This document shows, in pieces, positions 11,457 through 50,200 of a stretch of DNA of 64,000 nt. The DNA is taken from positions 77,360,895 to 77,424,894 of the forward strand of contig OY294044.1 in assembly GCA_958510825.1 (NCBI GenBank). The letters are read 5' to 3'. The DNA comes from Brachypterus glaber (taxonomy: Eukaryota > Arthropoda > Insecta > Coleoptera > Kateretidae). The translations under genes and the position numbers were made by a program. How positions within the stretch are numbered: position 1 is the first letter of the stretch; the number at the start of each line of letters is the position of its first letter. The notes beneath the pieces are model-generated. The model worked only from the letters and a program-made list of their open reading frames with translations. It searched no databases and was not told the origin of the DNA.

Positions 11457-12840
11457 TAACGCTAGAATCGACGCGGCGCCTATGCGATGACTGTTGATAA
11501 TGGAGCAAACAAGGATAAGGCTACAATCTGTGCGAGTTACTAACATGGGTGACCTTAATTTTGTGTCCTATTTTATTGCGCAAAATTTAAATGGCCAGAT
11601 TGAGATTCTATGATTTCAATAATCAGGGTAGGAGTACATGTATTTGGACCCTTGCAAGGGTTAATACACATAGTTGACTGACAATTTTTTTTTTATACTA
11701 ACACTCTACAGAAAGTTTTCCATAAATGTATAAATAAAATGTATCTGTTATCTAAAATAGGGAAAAAAAACATGTCAATGAAAATTTGAATAAAGAAAAA
11801 TACTAAAATAAACAGATATTTTTTATTCACAATTTTTTGTACACTAATCTATAATTTAACATTAGATTTTTATTTATTTATATTACAATAACATCAAAAA
11901 TGTCAAAATGCTACATTTGAAAAAAAAATCCGTTCACCATTTATATTTATAACTACTACGATAAAAATACTGAAAGCATATATGATGAATGGCGTTTATA
12001 CACATTTAAAAAATGATACTTGGAATGTAGGTTGTTTCCACTTTTGAAAAATAAAAAAGTCAATACAATATTTTAATATCAACAAATATATATTATATAT
12101 TACGAATATTGTCCTTTTTTTCGAATTAGTACAAAGAAAAAATATACAGGATATAAAGGATTATTAAAACAGATAAAATCAATATAATACAACATGGATT
12201 TTTGCTTATAGTTTAAATTGAGACTTGATAAAATGATTTAAGTAAATTTGTGTTTTTTAAACACATAATTATTTACAAAATTGCACCAAAGAATATGGCA
12301 TACTAAGTGGACATAATGCTTTTTCACTAAAAATGGACAAGATTCAAAATAACCAATACAAAAAAAATGTAATTCAATAATATTTTAAGTTGTTTTTTAA
12401 AATATATAAAATTTAAGTACAAAATATTGGAACATATATTTTTTAAATTTCATCTTACACATCCCAAATTATTTATATTTGAACCTGAATATTTAGTACT
12501 TTACACGATTTAATTTATTGATTATTTTTGTTCAGTTGACCATTTCCAATTGAAAAAATGAGTAAAAGTACAGGAAAGTATAATATAGCGAATTTTATTA
12601 CTTCAATTAAACTAAAAGTGTACCCACGTAAAAAATTAGAGTTTATTTTTCAAGATGCAACATTAACTTTGGAAAGGATGGCAAAGGGATTATAAAACAA
12701 TCCTGTAAAAAAATTACAATAAAGATGAAAAATATGGCATAGGATTATTCATTGACCCTGTACTTTTACTCAATGTCTCAATCAGTAACAAACCTGTACT
12801 ACGTCTTTCATAACAAAACAACAGATTAATATTAAATAAC
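11457..12840 (-). other. Downstream of Vha55; probable 3' UTR region
   Basis: No gene is visible. The stretch directly after the Vha55 stop, read leftwards from 12840, should include its 3' UTR. Candidate polyadenylation hexamers AATAAA on the minus strand lie at 12642-12647 and 12594-12599. The real end cannot be fixed from sequence alone. Confidence 0.4.
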
Positions 12841-37443
<24,603 letters not shown>

Positions 37444-38123
37444 TTTTCACTAAAAGACTTCCAACACAGGCAGATAAAAACCAGCGACTGCGAAATTATT
37501 GGATTCACGTGTAGTCATGTGACTTTGATGTTTAGACGTCAAACCATAGATGGCACATGACATTTTTTTAAAACATGCACAGGCGAAAATAGTATATTAA
37601 ATTACAGCATAAATTATCTTCTTACGTATTTATTTATTTATTTATTTAATCAAAATTGTTTAATGCAACAAATAAAATTTATTTATCTCGCGTTAGTAGA
37701 TTTCTGTTTTAATAAATAAAAATCTACATGTGAAGATTCCTGTTTTTGGAGCTCATGCGAGATAGTAAAAAAATATAAAACATTAACAAAAATATTGATA
37801 TATAACCTGTATTTTAAAAATAATATAACATTTTTGAGATAATATTATTTTGTATGAAAACCATAAACCAAATTTTAATACTATTTGGATTTGCAATTTA
37901 ATTTTTGTGGTTTTTAATGTAATGTCAATTAAGATTACTTTTTAATTCATTAGGTGGCACTATTAAAAGTTTTAAATTAAGATTCCGTGAGAAAACACTA
38001 GATGACGCTAGTGTTATCAATGTCAAGAAAAAGTCAGAGCGAGAATTTTAATAACATCGAAAAAAAATATTCAGTCAGTGAGTAACCTCGAGTGGAAAAA
38101 GTGTTTTATAAATATTAACGGTA
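37444..38123. promoter_or_regulatory. Divergent promoter region, Vha55 and CoA-transferase
   Basis: The two start codons are 680 bp apart and face away from each other, so both promoters and 5' UTRs must lie here unless distal untranslated exons exist. E-box-like sites cluster on the Vha55 side: CACGTG at 37506-37511, the extended M-box GTCATGTGAC at 37514-37523, and GCACATGAC at 37553-37561. MITF/TFE factors bind such sites at lysosomal and V-ATPase genes in animals. The CoA-transferase side has no obvious TATA box at the right distance. A TTTA run (37629-37650) lies midway. Confidence 0.6.
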
Positions 38124-38298
38124 ATGGCAGCGACGGTGCGAGGTGTCTCCAACAAATTTGGAAATGTTTTTACGTCTTTGAAAGCCATATCTAGCCCTAG
38201 AAGTTTTTTTAGTTACTCTCAAGAACCGGCACAACCGATTCATGGTAAAGAACCCAAATGGACTGAACCAGAAGAAGCATTCGAATGTTTAAAATCAG
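38124..38298 (+). CDS. CoA-transferase exon 1
   Basis: 175 bases, from the ATG in ACGGTAATGGCAGCG to AAATCAG/GTAAAG. It encodes the likely mitochondrial presequence and the start of the mature enzyme, 58 codons plus one base. The G joins GC of exon 2 to give Gly in KSGDTVF, as in the family. Confidence 0.9.
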
Positions 38299-41200
38299 GT
38301 AAAGTTTTTTTAACAATTATATTTTCCTATAAAAACCAGTAAATTCTGTTATTTCCTCTAGTAATCCCCTTATGCATATATGGCTCCTATAATAAATACT
38401 ATTTTATTACGTGATATTTCTGTAACCAATTACCATAATAACCAATGTTTTTTATAACAAGCCAAGGTGCCAAAAAACCGACTACGAAATGCACGTGCCT
38501 GAAGAAAATAAGAAAGCTGAAACATTGGATAATCAAAAGCTTTCTTTATTCAATATTGACTTATTATATTGACTTATTATATTTACGGTTTACCAAACTG
38601 ACCATATGATACCTATACTGCCCTACTATGCTGGAAAGCAGTAACTCCATTTGTCGCCTAGCGACGTTTTGACGTCAACTCTGATGTAATATTTTGAAAA
38701 CGCTGCTATGTGACAAATGGGGTTACTGCTTTCTAACGTAGTAGGGCAGTATAGTATCTATCATATGGTCAGTTTGGTAAACTGAGTTTATAATAAACAT
38801 CTAGATTTCTATGATTTTCCTGATGACAATGATCAATATTTCCGAAAATTGTAGTTTTATTATAAAAGGCTGAAACATGGGCTAATTAAATGCCATACAG
38901 GGCAGAAGGAAGGAGTACATTTCTTGTCCAAGTCTAAGTAGACCACCGACCCTTAGATTCATAAAAATTTTCGCTTAAGTTATAAAACAGTTTTTAAATT
39001 TAAATAGTACATCAAATTTGTATTTTTTGCCTGCAGCACTAAGTAAATTTTTTTAGATTGTAAAACTTAGCTTAACTTACTCTTGATAAAAATATTTTGA
39101 TAAAAATAATTGTCGTTTTTTTTAAATAAATACCTATGTAATGTAATGTAATATTAGCTTAATTAAAGATATAATTATTGAGAAAATGGTAATTGTTCTT
39201 TGCGGAAATGCATAATTTTTTTTCTATGGGAATATTTAAATATTTTTTGTTTTGGCAAAAAAAACGTTATGGAAGGCTGTTATCGTTTGAAATGAAAAAG
39301 TATATTTTAGTTATTTATTTTGCCCCCGCTGAATCCGAAAATGTTAATCGTCCTTTACGGAAATGCACATTTTTTTTTCATTGTCCGCCATTTATTATTT
39401 ATTTGGACAAAAATATTATTAGTTGTATATTTTAAATTAAAAGAAACATCAAACAGATGCAAAACCAACATAAACCAACATTAGCATAAACCAACGTCCC
39501 CCATAAAAAAAAACACCATAAAAGTCCAAACCAGCACAAAACCAAACCAATGTTAACGTAAAGTAATGCCCCATTAAATAACTAGAATATATTTCGTTTT
39601 TAACGATAACAAATTTCCATACCGTTTTTTGCTAAAACCCAAAAATATATAAAAAATCGCCATAAAAAAAACGGTACATTTTCGCAAAGAACGATTACCA
39701 TTTTAAAATTCAGGGGGGGGGGGGGGCAAATTAACTAGAATGTGCTTGGTCTTAAACGATAACAGATTTCCATAAAGTTTTTTTGCCAAAACAAAAAATA
39801 TATTAAAAAATCGCCATAGAAAAAAAAAGGTGCGTTTCCGCAAAGAACGATTACCATTTTCGGATTTAGGGGAGCTAAATAACTAGAATATATATCGTTT
39901 CTAATTATATCAGATTTCCATAACGTTTTTTTTTTTGCGAAAAAAATAGAACTATAAAAAATTGCCATAGAAAAAAAATGGTGCATTTCCGCGGAAAATG
40001 AATGTTATCTTTGAACTCAGGAGGGTTAATTTAGTTAGATGGTAAGTAATTTGTAACGATATAAGATTTCCTGCAAACGAAAGTGCGGCCTTTTTTTTAA
40101 ATACCTAAAAATATTTTATTTACATATACATAAGCTGTAAAATTTGTTAAAAAAATGGACAGAAGGACTTCGGTCGATGGCTTTGGTCAATAATTTTCAA
40201 AAGTCAATAATTCTTAATCTATCTATCTAAATACCCATGGCAAGCCTACAACTAAGGCTCATACTTTAATTTAAAGTCTTTAAATATACAACATAAAATT
40301 CATACACTTTATATGCATGTTGTTGCTCTTGTATGATGGTATAGATTTTTCCTCCTGAGCACCCCTTGAAAAAAAAATTATAATATTTTCAGTGGTGCTG
40401 CCAAGCATTTTTTTTTGGGAGGGGGACAGCAAATATTACCCAACAAAAAATTTAAAAATTGAGAAATTTACCAAATCAAAAAAAAAACAGCTTGACTGTG
40501 AAATTTTGCTGAAAAAAGAAGTCCTTAACTCTGAAAAATTCCCAACTCAAAAAAAGCTTTACTACCCCCGACCGTAAAATTTTGAGGACTAAAAAAAGGT
40601 CCTCACCTCTGAAAAATTAAACTAAAAATAATAATAATTAATAATAATAATTAATTTTCTGTTTTGTGAGAATTTTAAATAATTATTTAAAAACGATTTT
40701 TGTTTATTATTTTATTAATAAATTAAATCAATTTACATTATTATTTTTTAATGTAGGGTAGCTTCTGTTTTGACTTGAGCCCCCTGTGGGGGTACTTAGG
40801 GCTTATTTCGCCAGGTGGTGCTCAAAATCATTCCCCCCCCCAGTTAAGGGCCTGGCTATACAGGTGTTTTTCGAGTTTCTGAATCCGAATTTAAGATTAA
40901 AAATTAAAAAAAATTAAATGGCGGATTGAAAATGGCGTCAAAAAATTTAAAATTTTTAATTTCAAATTCGGATTCAGCGACCCGCAAACCCTCTGTATAC
41001 CCATTTTAATAATCAGATGGTAAAAAATAGACTTGTCAAAAATCTTATTTTCTCGTTCCTCGAAATAATTTTGCCGAGTTAATAGTTATTTATGGTACTA
41101 GTGGGTAAAGTAAGATATTGCCCATGAGAAAATTAACCTGGGAGAGGGCTATATCGGTTTACCCATGAGTGCCATACAAGGTTTTATCCAATAAATAGCT

Positions 41201-44200
41201 TAGAAATTCATATTTTTATTAAAAATTTTAATGACATTTACAAGAAAATTATTTGACAAGTGACAGTTGAGTGGGTAAAATAAATAATTATCCACTCAAT
41301 AAAGTAAAAGCCACGCGGGGGTTATTATTTAGTTTATCTATTTAAAATAAAGCTGGTAATTGTCTCATTATCTGTATGTATTGGATAAAAATATTTCCCA
41401 CCACTTCCTGGCTAAATGACCATTGTTTCCAAGTTTAAGACCCCAATTAACGTATCAGGACTGGTTTTAAAGGTTCCGGTTCGGGGAAATCTTAAGGGGG
41501 TGGACTTTAGACACGCATTTTCCAACGCACTGTAAAACATTAAAGAATGCGTTTGCTGGTAAAGGCATATCCAGAACCTTGCATAAGAACATAAAACATA
41601 AGAATGCGATGCCGTGATTGGCTTACAAGATACATGGCGGCTCATCAAGCCAATCACGGCACCGCATTGTTATGTTTTATGTTCTTATGCAAGCTTGTGA
41701 ATAGGAACTAAGTAAAATTTTATTAACCTACTAAATACAATTTGACTGATAAACCAGTGTAATTAAGCCCAGTTTGCTTAACCTTCAATAATAAACAATT
41801 TAATTTTAAATAGCAATAGTACAATGTACTTTGAACATTAAATGTTTAATCTTTTAACGAAATACATTTTTAATATTTTGTCTTTAAAAGTTTATCAATA
41901 AAAATTTTAAAGGTTATTGGTTAACTATAATTATCATCAATTATTACACAGGCTCACAAAAAAAAGTTGTCTATGCTGGGATTAAGACCTACCTATTCTT
42001 AGGTATTTTGGGATGCTGAACTCCATTCTGCCATAAAAAAAGGCAACTCGGGCTCGTTTTTTCACGACACTGAAAACACCGTCTAAAATGGTGACACATA
42101 TTTCCCAAGATGTTTCGCAACTTCTTTTAAAAAACTTCTTAGAACAAACAACTAATTAATTAAGATTCCTATTTTATTTAGATTATATTCTAACGATACG
42201 TTTTATATTTGTAATATTTATTTTTATTGTACTACTTGGATGTATATCTGTTTGTACTAAATAAATAAATAAATAAATAAACTTAAAATACAGAAATTTC
42301 ACAGCTCCAAGAAAAAAGGTCCTCACTTCCGAAAAAAATCCTAACTGTACTCCAATCTTCCCAACTCGCGAAAAAATGCTTTACCCCTGACGAAATTTTC
42401 TCCCAATTTCCCAACTGTACCGCTGACAAAATTTTGTACACCTTTAGGAGGAAATCTTCAAATATTTCCTCGTAACCTTTAAATATTTCCTCCAGATTTC
42501 CTCCAATTTGTACACTTGAATTCCTTAGCTGTTTACCCCTCGGGATTTTCCCAACTCGAGCGTGGTTGAGGGGGTTGCGCCATATGATACCTATTATAAA
42601 ATAAAATTTTTGTATTTTTTTGGGACGAATAAACGATTTTGATTTGATTTGATTATAGGTATCATATCAGGAACAAATCAAACCACTTAAAAAAGTATTT
42701 AAAAGCAAAAAATATATGGGCTTCCACTACACCTTTTCAAGTTGTAAATCAGAAAGTACGATATTAATTTCAGACAGTGTAATTTGTTATTCAGATTTTT
42801 AAAATAAATTTCAGAAAGTATAAATTGTAATTTAGATTTTTAAATTATATTTCAGAAAGTGCAAATTGTAATTCAGATTGGCAAGTTATATTTCAGAAAG
42901 TATAAATTGAAATTCAGATTTGTAATATATATTTCAGAAAGCGTAAGTTGAAATTCAGAAAGTGTAATTATATTTCAGAAAGTGGAAATTAATTTTCAGA
43001 ATGTGTTATTATATTTAAATTTGGATCTGTAAATTCAATTTCAGAAAGAGTAAATTAACTTTAGGAAACGGTAATTTGTAAATCAGAAATCATAATTTTT
43101 ATTTCGGAACGTATTATTTTATTCAACAAAATTTAAAAAGAGTAGCAGTTATGTATTATACTTATATTCGGCATTAAATATTGAACAGCAATAAATTAAA
43201 ATTAAAAAAAATGTATTTTTTACATAAAATTAAACATTTAACAAAATTAATTTCTAAATGGCTAGGTCACTTCATTATATTACATACGTTTAATTATAAA
43301 TAACAATAGATAAATATTTCTGAAATTTAATTTACACTTTCTGAAATACAATTTACTCTGTAATAATAATATAAAGTTATAATTTCTGAAATATAATTTA
43401 CACTTTCTGAATTTCAACTTACGCTTTCTGAAATATAATTTACAGTTTCTGAAATTTAATTTATACTTTCTGAAATATAAATTGGAAATCTGAATTAAAA
43501 TTTACACTTTCTGAAATATAACTTGCAAATCTGAATTACAATTTATACTTTCTGAAATTTAACTTGAAATTCTGATTATCAATTTACACTTTCCTATTTA
43601 CAACTTGAAAAGGTGTAGTGCACTTTCTAAAAAACAGTTTGGAATTATAAGAGCGTTCGGGTAGGACGATCTCTTAACTCTTTTGACTCCATTGCTAACT
43701 TCATGGCAACTTTCATTGTCACTGTCGTTAATGAAAATTGACATGAAGTTAGCAATGGAGTCAAAAGAGTTAAAAGATCGTCCTACCCGAACGCTCCGAA
43801 ATTTCTAATCCGAAATTTCAGGAATGAGTGTTTAATAATATTTTTTAAATAGACCAGGTTCTATATTTAAGTTGTTTTGGATCCTCTCTTTGACGTAACG
43901 CAAAACAATAATTTTTAATTTATCAAAAATTGCAGTATCTATTGGATTGCCAAAACATATTTTTGTTATAAAAAAACATGTTATTTGTCTGCAGTTAAAT
44001 TAAGCTTAAAATAAACATTTTGCTTTCACCTATCACAACTGATAATAACAACTAAGAAAGTCTTTTGTTTAGTAAACAATGTTTACAAATTAGTAGTGGT
44101 CCAATCCAGGTATTCATTTACCTCGCAAAGCCCCCTCCCCATTTAAACAGAGACTACATTTCTAGTAGTAGTATTAGTTTTTAGTTTGAGATATTAAACT

Positions 44201-47200
44201 TCTTTACCTATCGTCTAGTAAATAAAAAATTAAAATTATGTTTTCCCACTTATAGATCTATCTATCTATCTATAGAATCTAAATAAATATAAAGTTTATA
44301 TGTTTCTGTTTTGTATTAGATTTTCACTAAATAAACCAACAAAAAAAGCTATTAATAAATTTTGACTTTAAAAATATAATTATTATAAAAAAAATCTCTA
44401 CCTTGGTATATATTACTATTGGTCATGTAAAAATGGACCTGAGCGCAAAAATTTTTTTTGATATTTTTATTTATTTTCACAAAATAAATCTACACCTTCA
44501 GGTCATTTGTTTCTGAAACTATTTATATTTTATGATTTATATTTAAATATTTCAATAATGATTTCTAAAAACGCTGAATTAAAGTTTATAATATTCATTC
44601 CTAAAATAGTTGTTTTATCTTCGCTTGAACAATGACAAACGCAAATAACACTTAATATAAATAATAAACAAATTTATTAATTCATTGTTTAAACATGCTG
44701 ATAAGCTACGTCAAAAAAATGTTTACATACAGGGTGTCTCAGAACTGACGCACTTCCTTTCAACGGAGTGATTCTAAATAAAAAATTCCTATAAACATAT
44801 GTTCAAAAACGACTCGTAAGGGAGCTACGCCCCTTCAAACGGGGTTCTAAAAATTCGATTTTTATTTAATAACTTAGAAACCCTATGTGTAAAAGCAATA
44901 ATGTTTTGCATGTGATTTTTCCTTATTAAGGCCTATTAGCCATGGTATTTGTATGTAGTTACTTCAACCAGGGACGTCCGAAATGGGGATCTTATTACTT
45001 TTTAGCCCCAAACTTTTTGTTGCTTTACTTTTTTGGGCGTTTATTACTAAAATAGTATTCCTCATGTAAAAATTTATAAAAAGGTACTCTTGTTGTAATG
45101 CCATATGATTAACCGTTTTCGAGAAAAATTAAAATTAAAGGAAAAATTATAGGTTTTATGAACCAAAAATTAAACACTAAAATATTTAAAACCAGGAGTT
45201 TAGTGATTTAGGGTTAATGTACATCAAAAAAAAAAAAAAGTTTCTGTACTTGTAGTTCCAAAAACTGATTCTCTCCAAAAATACACCACTTTTAAAGGGT
45301 CATGGTACCCTTAAAAACGATTTTTAAACCTACATGTATAGGAACTTATTTTCTTAGCTTTTGATGTAGAATCGCCCTGCCTTATTTAAATTTAGATTTT
45401 TAACATTTTAGTGTTTAGTTTTTGTTTCTCTAAACGTGTAATTTTGCAAATTTTGTATTTTTCTCGAAAACGGTTTATCCTACGATATTAGAACAAGAGT
45501 ACTCTTTTATGTGTGTTTTTACCTGTTGAATACTATTTTAATAATAAACGCACAAAAAAATAAAGCAGCAAAAAAGCAAAGCAGCAAAAAAGTAAATTAG
45601 CAAAAAAGTGATAAGACCACCCCATTTCGGACGTCCCTGGTTGAAGTAACTACATGCAAATACCATTGGTTAATAAGGAAAGATTACGTGCAAAGCTTTG
45701 TTGCTTTAACACAAAGAGTTATCAAATAAAAATCGAATGTTTAGAACCCCTTTTAAAGGGGCGTAGCTCCCTTACGAATAGTTTTTGGGCATATGTTTAT
45801 AGGAACTTTTTTTATCTTTTTTTATTTAGTCACTCCATAAAAGGAAGTGCGTCAGTTCTGAGACATCCTGTATTTATTTTGTAGGTACAGTTATTAATAA
45901 TAATAATAATAATTAGTGAGTACTTATGATACAGAACAATTGCCATGTCTCCTCTCACAGTGGGTTTTTGGTAAGTTTAGGTTTGACAAAAATGACAAAG
46001 AAAACCACACTGTGATCGTGATTCAGGCTTGTTTGGACATTACAAAACCACTTTTTTTAAAATCGAGTTAGCTCGTTTTTGCACTTTTTTTCGAAAATGA
46101 ACATAGCAGGAATATGAAAAATTGAGCGTTTAAAAATGTTACTCTGTTTTTTATTTTTACTATTTTTTTTTAATTTGGGACACCATCAATATTATTCTAA
46201 TAGTTTTAAAATTCTTTTTTTAATGTCGTCTTTTATGCAATAATCGAGCAAATACAAAAAAAGAACTTAATTACACAAATACATAATAAAATAGGTATAC
46301 CTATAGAAAATACATTTTTTATAGCAGAGGTGTATTAGGTATATCCAGAGATACTTAGAATCTTGAGATATAAGAATCCGAGGCTGCAAAAGTATTTTTT
46401 ACCTTGGTATATTGTTTTTTTTTACTAAAATAAACTATAAACTAAAAGACTTTAAAAGAATGCTATTTTATAAAACCTCACAAAAATCAAGTATCCTTGA
46501 TTAATGACATCCCAAATTGCTATAGAAACGGAATAATTAAAATAACGTCACGTATTTAGAATAAAAAACAAATACATTTTTTATGTATTAAATAGATTAT
46601 TAAATGATAAATAAATGATAAATTTTATACAAAATGCCATCAAGTCATGATGATAATAGAAAGAAGGTGTGCGCTCCTTGTGGTCGAAAAATTATATTCG
46701 GTAAGGATAAACCAAAATAGCATTTAATAACAAAACAGCTTGAGGATTTACTTAAAACAACTTATCCAGAATTCAATAGAGAAAATCCCAAATATTCCAT
46801 AGCAGTTTGTACAACGTGTCGTTTGTCACTTACGAATAACCAGCGTATTTTAGCATGCATGCCCAATTATCAGGATATTGTTACAAAAACAAACAAGATC
46901 AACGGAAAATGAATGTTGTTGTTTTATATGTTTAAAGGCAAGAGAAACGTTTCATAAAAAACAAGATAAGGGTAGGGGCCATGTTCTAAAAGAAGTTAAA
47001 ATAAATAATAAGGAAGTGCCGCATGCGTCTGAAAAAAATATTCCTCGTTGTAATATTTGTTTTTCAGAAATAAGTAAAGGTAAAAATCACGTTTGTAGTA
47101 GTACCTTAGCGACAAAAAATGTAAAGCTTATAGTAGATACTTTATCTGAAAAGCAAAAAGAACAAATTGTTTCATCTGTACTTCCAGATAAACTAAATAC

Positions 47201-50200
47201 TGAAAATAAATATGAAGAATTGGAGTTGGCAACAAAAGGAAAAAAGATTAAAGTCGCAGTTCATCAAAAAGACTCGAGAAAAATATTTTTCCCTGCTAAG
47301 AATCTTCTTGAATACCAAAAACAACAGGGTTCCTCAGCAAATCAAATGAAAAAAATGGCAAGTTTTTTAAGGAATTTTGCTGGTAAAAATTCTGTACCAT
47401 CTCAATTTAAACAAATATTATCTACGCAACAAAATAAACTAGATTATTTGTACAAAGATGGAGAATTTCTATTTGATGTAGAAGGTAAAGAAGAAAAAGA
47501 ACTCGGACCTGTAGTGTGGGCCGATTCTGAGGAACTATTAAAAGTTATATTAAAAGCAAGAGACCAAAATGGAAACGATGTAAATACAAAGGTTATGGCC
47601 GATGACGGACAGGGCTTTGTTAAGATCTCTTTGAATGTTTTTCCAATAACAGCTTCGGAGAATGAAAATTCTGACGATCCTCCCCAAAAAAAAAGTCGAT
47701 ATTCGGATACTGGTGGTGTATATGGAAACGCCAAGTTAACTAGCGTGCAAAAAACTATTTTGTTGTGTATCGTTCCTCAAGTTAAGGAGTCTTATCAAAA
47801 CCTTAAGCTTTTGTTTGAGCTAACTAATATAAACAGCATTTCCTTTAAATTTTTAGCTGATTTTAAAATAATTTTAACCTCTAATGGAATGCAAACGGCA
47901 AGCGCTACTTATCCCAGCCCTTATTGTTTTCAAACTTTAAACAGCTTAAAAGGAATCGAGGTTTATGGGGATGATGAGCAAGTAACATATATTGAAGGTA
48001 TTGAAAAACCATTAAAAAACAGTTGTTTGAAGTTAAGAACATACGGGGATTTAGAGGAAGGATATAAAAGATATGGTTTATGTGGTTATAACAAAAAAAA
48101 TGCAAAAGAATACCAAAGCACAATTCATTCTTCTTTATTTAAAGAGGATGAAAATATTACGGTGTTAGAAAAATGCTGTATTCCAGAACTTCATGTTCTA
48201 CAGGGTTATGTAAATCATATTTTCTGGAATGGCTTAGTGCCACTTGTAGGTCGCGAAAAAGCATTAATGTGGCCACAAAAACTTAATCTTATTTCCAAAA
48301 ACTACCAGGGTGAGGTGTTTGAAGGAAACGCCTGTCGAAAACTTTTAAAAAACGCAGATAAACTATTAGATCCGGATATTTTTCAAAATTCTAATCCTCT
48401 AACTTTAGTTCCACTGGTATCAGCATTTAAAGCTATGGACGTTGTTGTAGAAGATTGCTTGTCTTCTGGCAGTATTGGTCAAAATTTTGAGTTACATGTA
48501 ACATGTATACATTTAAACATGTAACATTTAAACATGTAACATGTATACATTTAAACATGTAACATGTATACATTTAAACCACTTAAGAAAATGTTTTAAT
48601 GCGACAGGTGTTTCCGAAACAAATAAAATTTAGCTTTTTGAAAAATGAAGGGTTGGGTTTTTGGTCGGAACAAGCAGGGGAAACATTACATAGGGAATTT
48701 AAAAAATATTGGGGGAAATATAAAATTAATTTACTTTCAAATTTCAATAATAAAAAATATTTAAGAAAAGCGGTTGTGGATTTTTCTTCAACACACCTTT
48801 AACTTGTATTTATTTTTAAGTTAAAATTTAATTATTTAGAGTTATGTTTTTTTTTACAGTTAGAGTTTAATCATTATTTATTATTATAATAGGTAATAAA
48901 AAAATAAATATTAGTAAAATGTACAAAATAATAAAAATTACTTTAAAAATTATAAATGTGTTGTCAAAAACTCTAATAATAAGAACTCTTAACCGCTAGC
49001 GGTCAATAAAAAATGTCGGTAATTTGTGCACCAAAACCAGGCTTTTCGTATAATATCTGGATTTTTCACCGGTCACGACCGGGATTTCGAATTTAGCACC
49101 TGGTAACCCTAGCCGTGTACGCATAGGTTACACAAAATTACTTTATAAAAATTTCGTATTTGCTCGGTTATTGCACAAAAGAGGACTTTAAAAGAAAAAT
49201 TTTAAAACTATTGGAATGATTTTGGTGGTGTCCTAAATCAAAAAAAAAAATTGTAAAAATAAGAAACAAAGTAACATTTTTAAACACTCAATTTTTTATA
49301 CTCCTGCTATGTTGATTTTCGTTTGGACAAATAATCATGAATCACGATCAGAATGTGGTTTTCTTCGTCATTTTTGTCAAACCTAAACTTTCCAAAAACC
49401 CACTGTGCTCTATTTAGCAGTACAAATAATTTCAATTTAACAAAAAAATTGTGATGCTACGAATATTGGACCGAATATTCGGAAATATTTCAGGTTGCCC
49501 ACGTATCAGGGAAAAGTCAGGGAATTCAGGGACTTTTGTCAGGGAATTTGATCCTGTAAAAAATTAGGAAAAAAATCAGGGTAACCTAAAAAACTCTGCT
49601 CTACATAATACATTATTACTAAAATTTATTCATAAAGTTTTACCAATTTATCCACACATTTTATAAAAAAAAATTTATAAAAGCATAACTCGAAACAGCA
49701 TGTTTAAGTTTTTTTGCCCATTTTATCAAAACCTATCCATAAATAACTAAACAGCATTTAGTAAATGCTGCAGCTATAGTTATAGGCTGGACAGTGTACT
49801 GGATACAAGGTTTTTAAAAATATAAATTTAAATTTTTTTGTATTTTTGGAGTTTTATCTACCAATAAAATGTATTTTTGGCGAACCATATATTTATTCAC
49901 CTATTTTCAATTTTAAATTCAATGTCAGATAGATGTATTTTCGACTTCATTGAATCTATAGTTTAAAATAACCGTTTGGTGCATGCAATCGTATGAATTT
50001 TTTATAAATAGCATGGTAAACGTAATTATACATAATCATAAATATTTAGGATCATAATGTTATTACTTCGGCACAAAAAGTGTCAAAGTATTGCGTTCAG
50101 GTTCGACGAATTAAAATTTTGGTTATTTTTTCTCGAGGGGCTGACCGCGTCTGAAATTTGTACAAAAGAGTTCCTTTTTGCAAAGAGTTCCTCGGAGTTC

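Larger units (their letters stand above)
45956..49407 (+). mobile_element. DNA transposon with CACAGTG ends and RAG1/Transib-like transposase
   Basis: The 3452-bp element starts with CACAGTGGGTTTTTGG and ends with the exact complement. The terminal inverted repeats extend about 300 bp (45956-46260 against 49150-49407, with indels). A 4-bp duplication CTCT flanks it (45952-45955 and 49408-49411). The interior holds one broken transposase gene on the plus strand. CAC-starting ends plus RAG1-like motifs suggest Transib or a related CMC/Chapaev-type group. Transib usually gives 5-bp duplications, so the 4-bp duplication leaves the class open. Confidence 0.85.
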
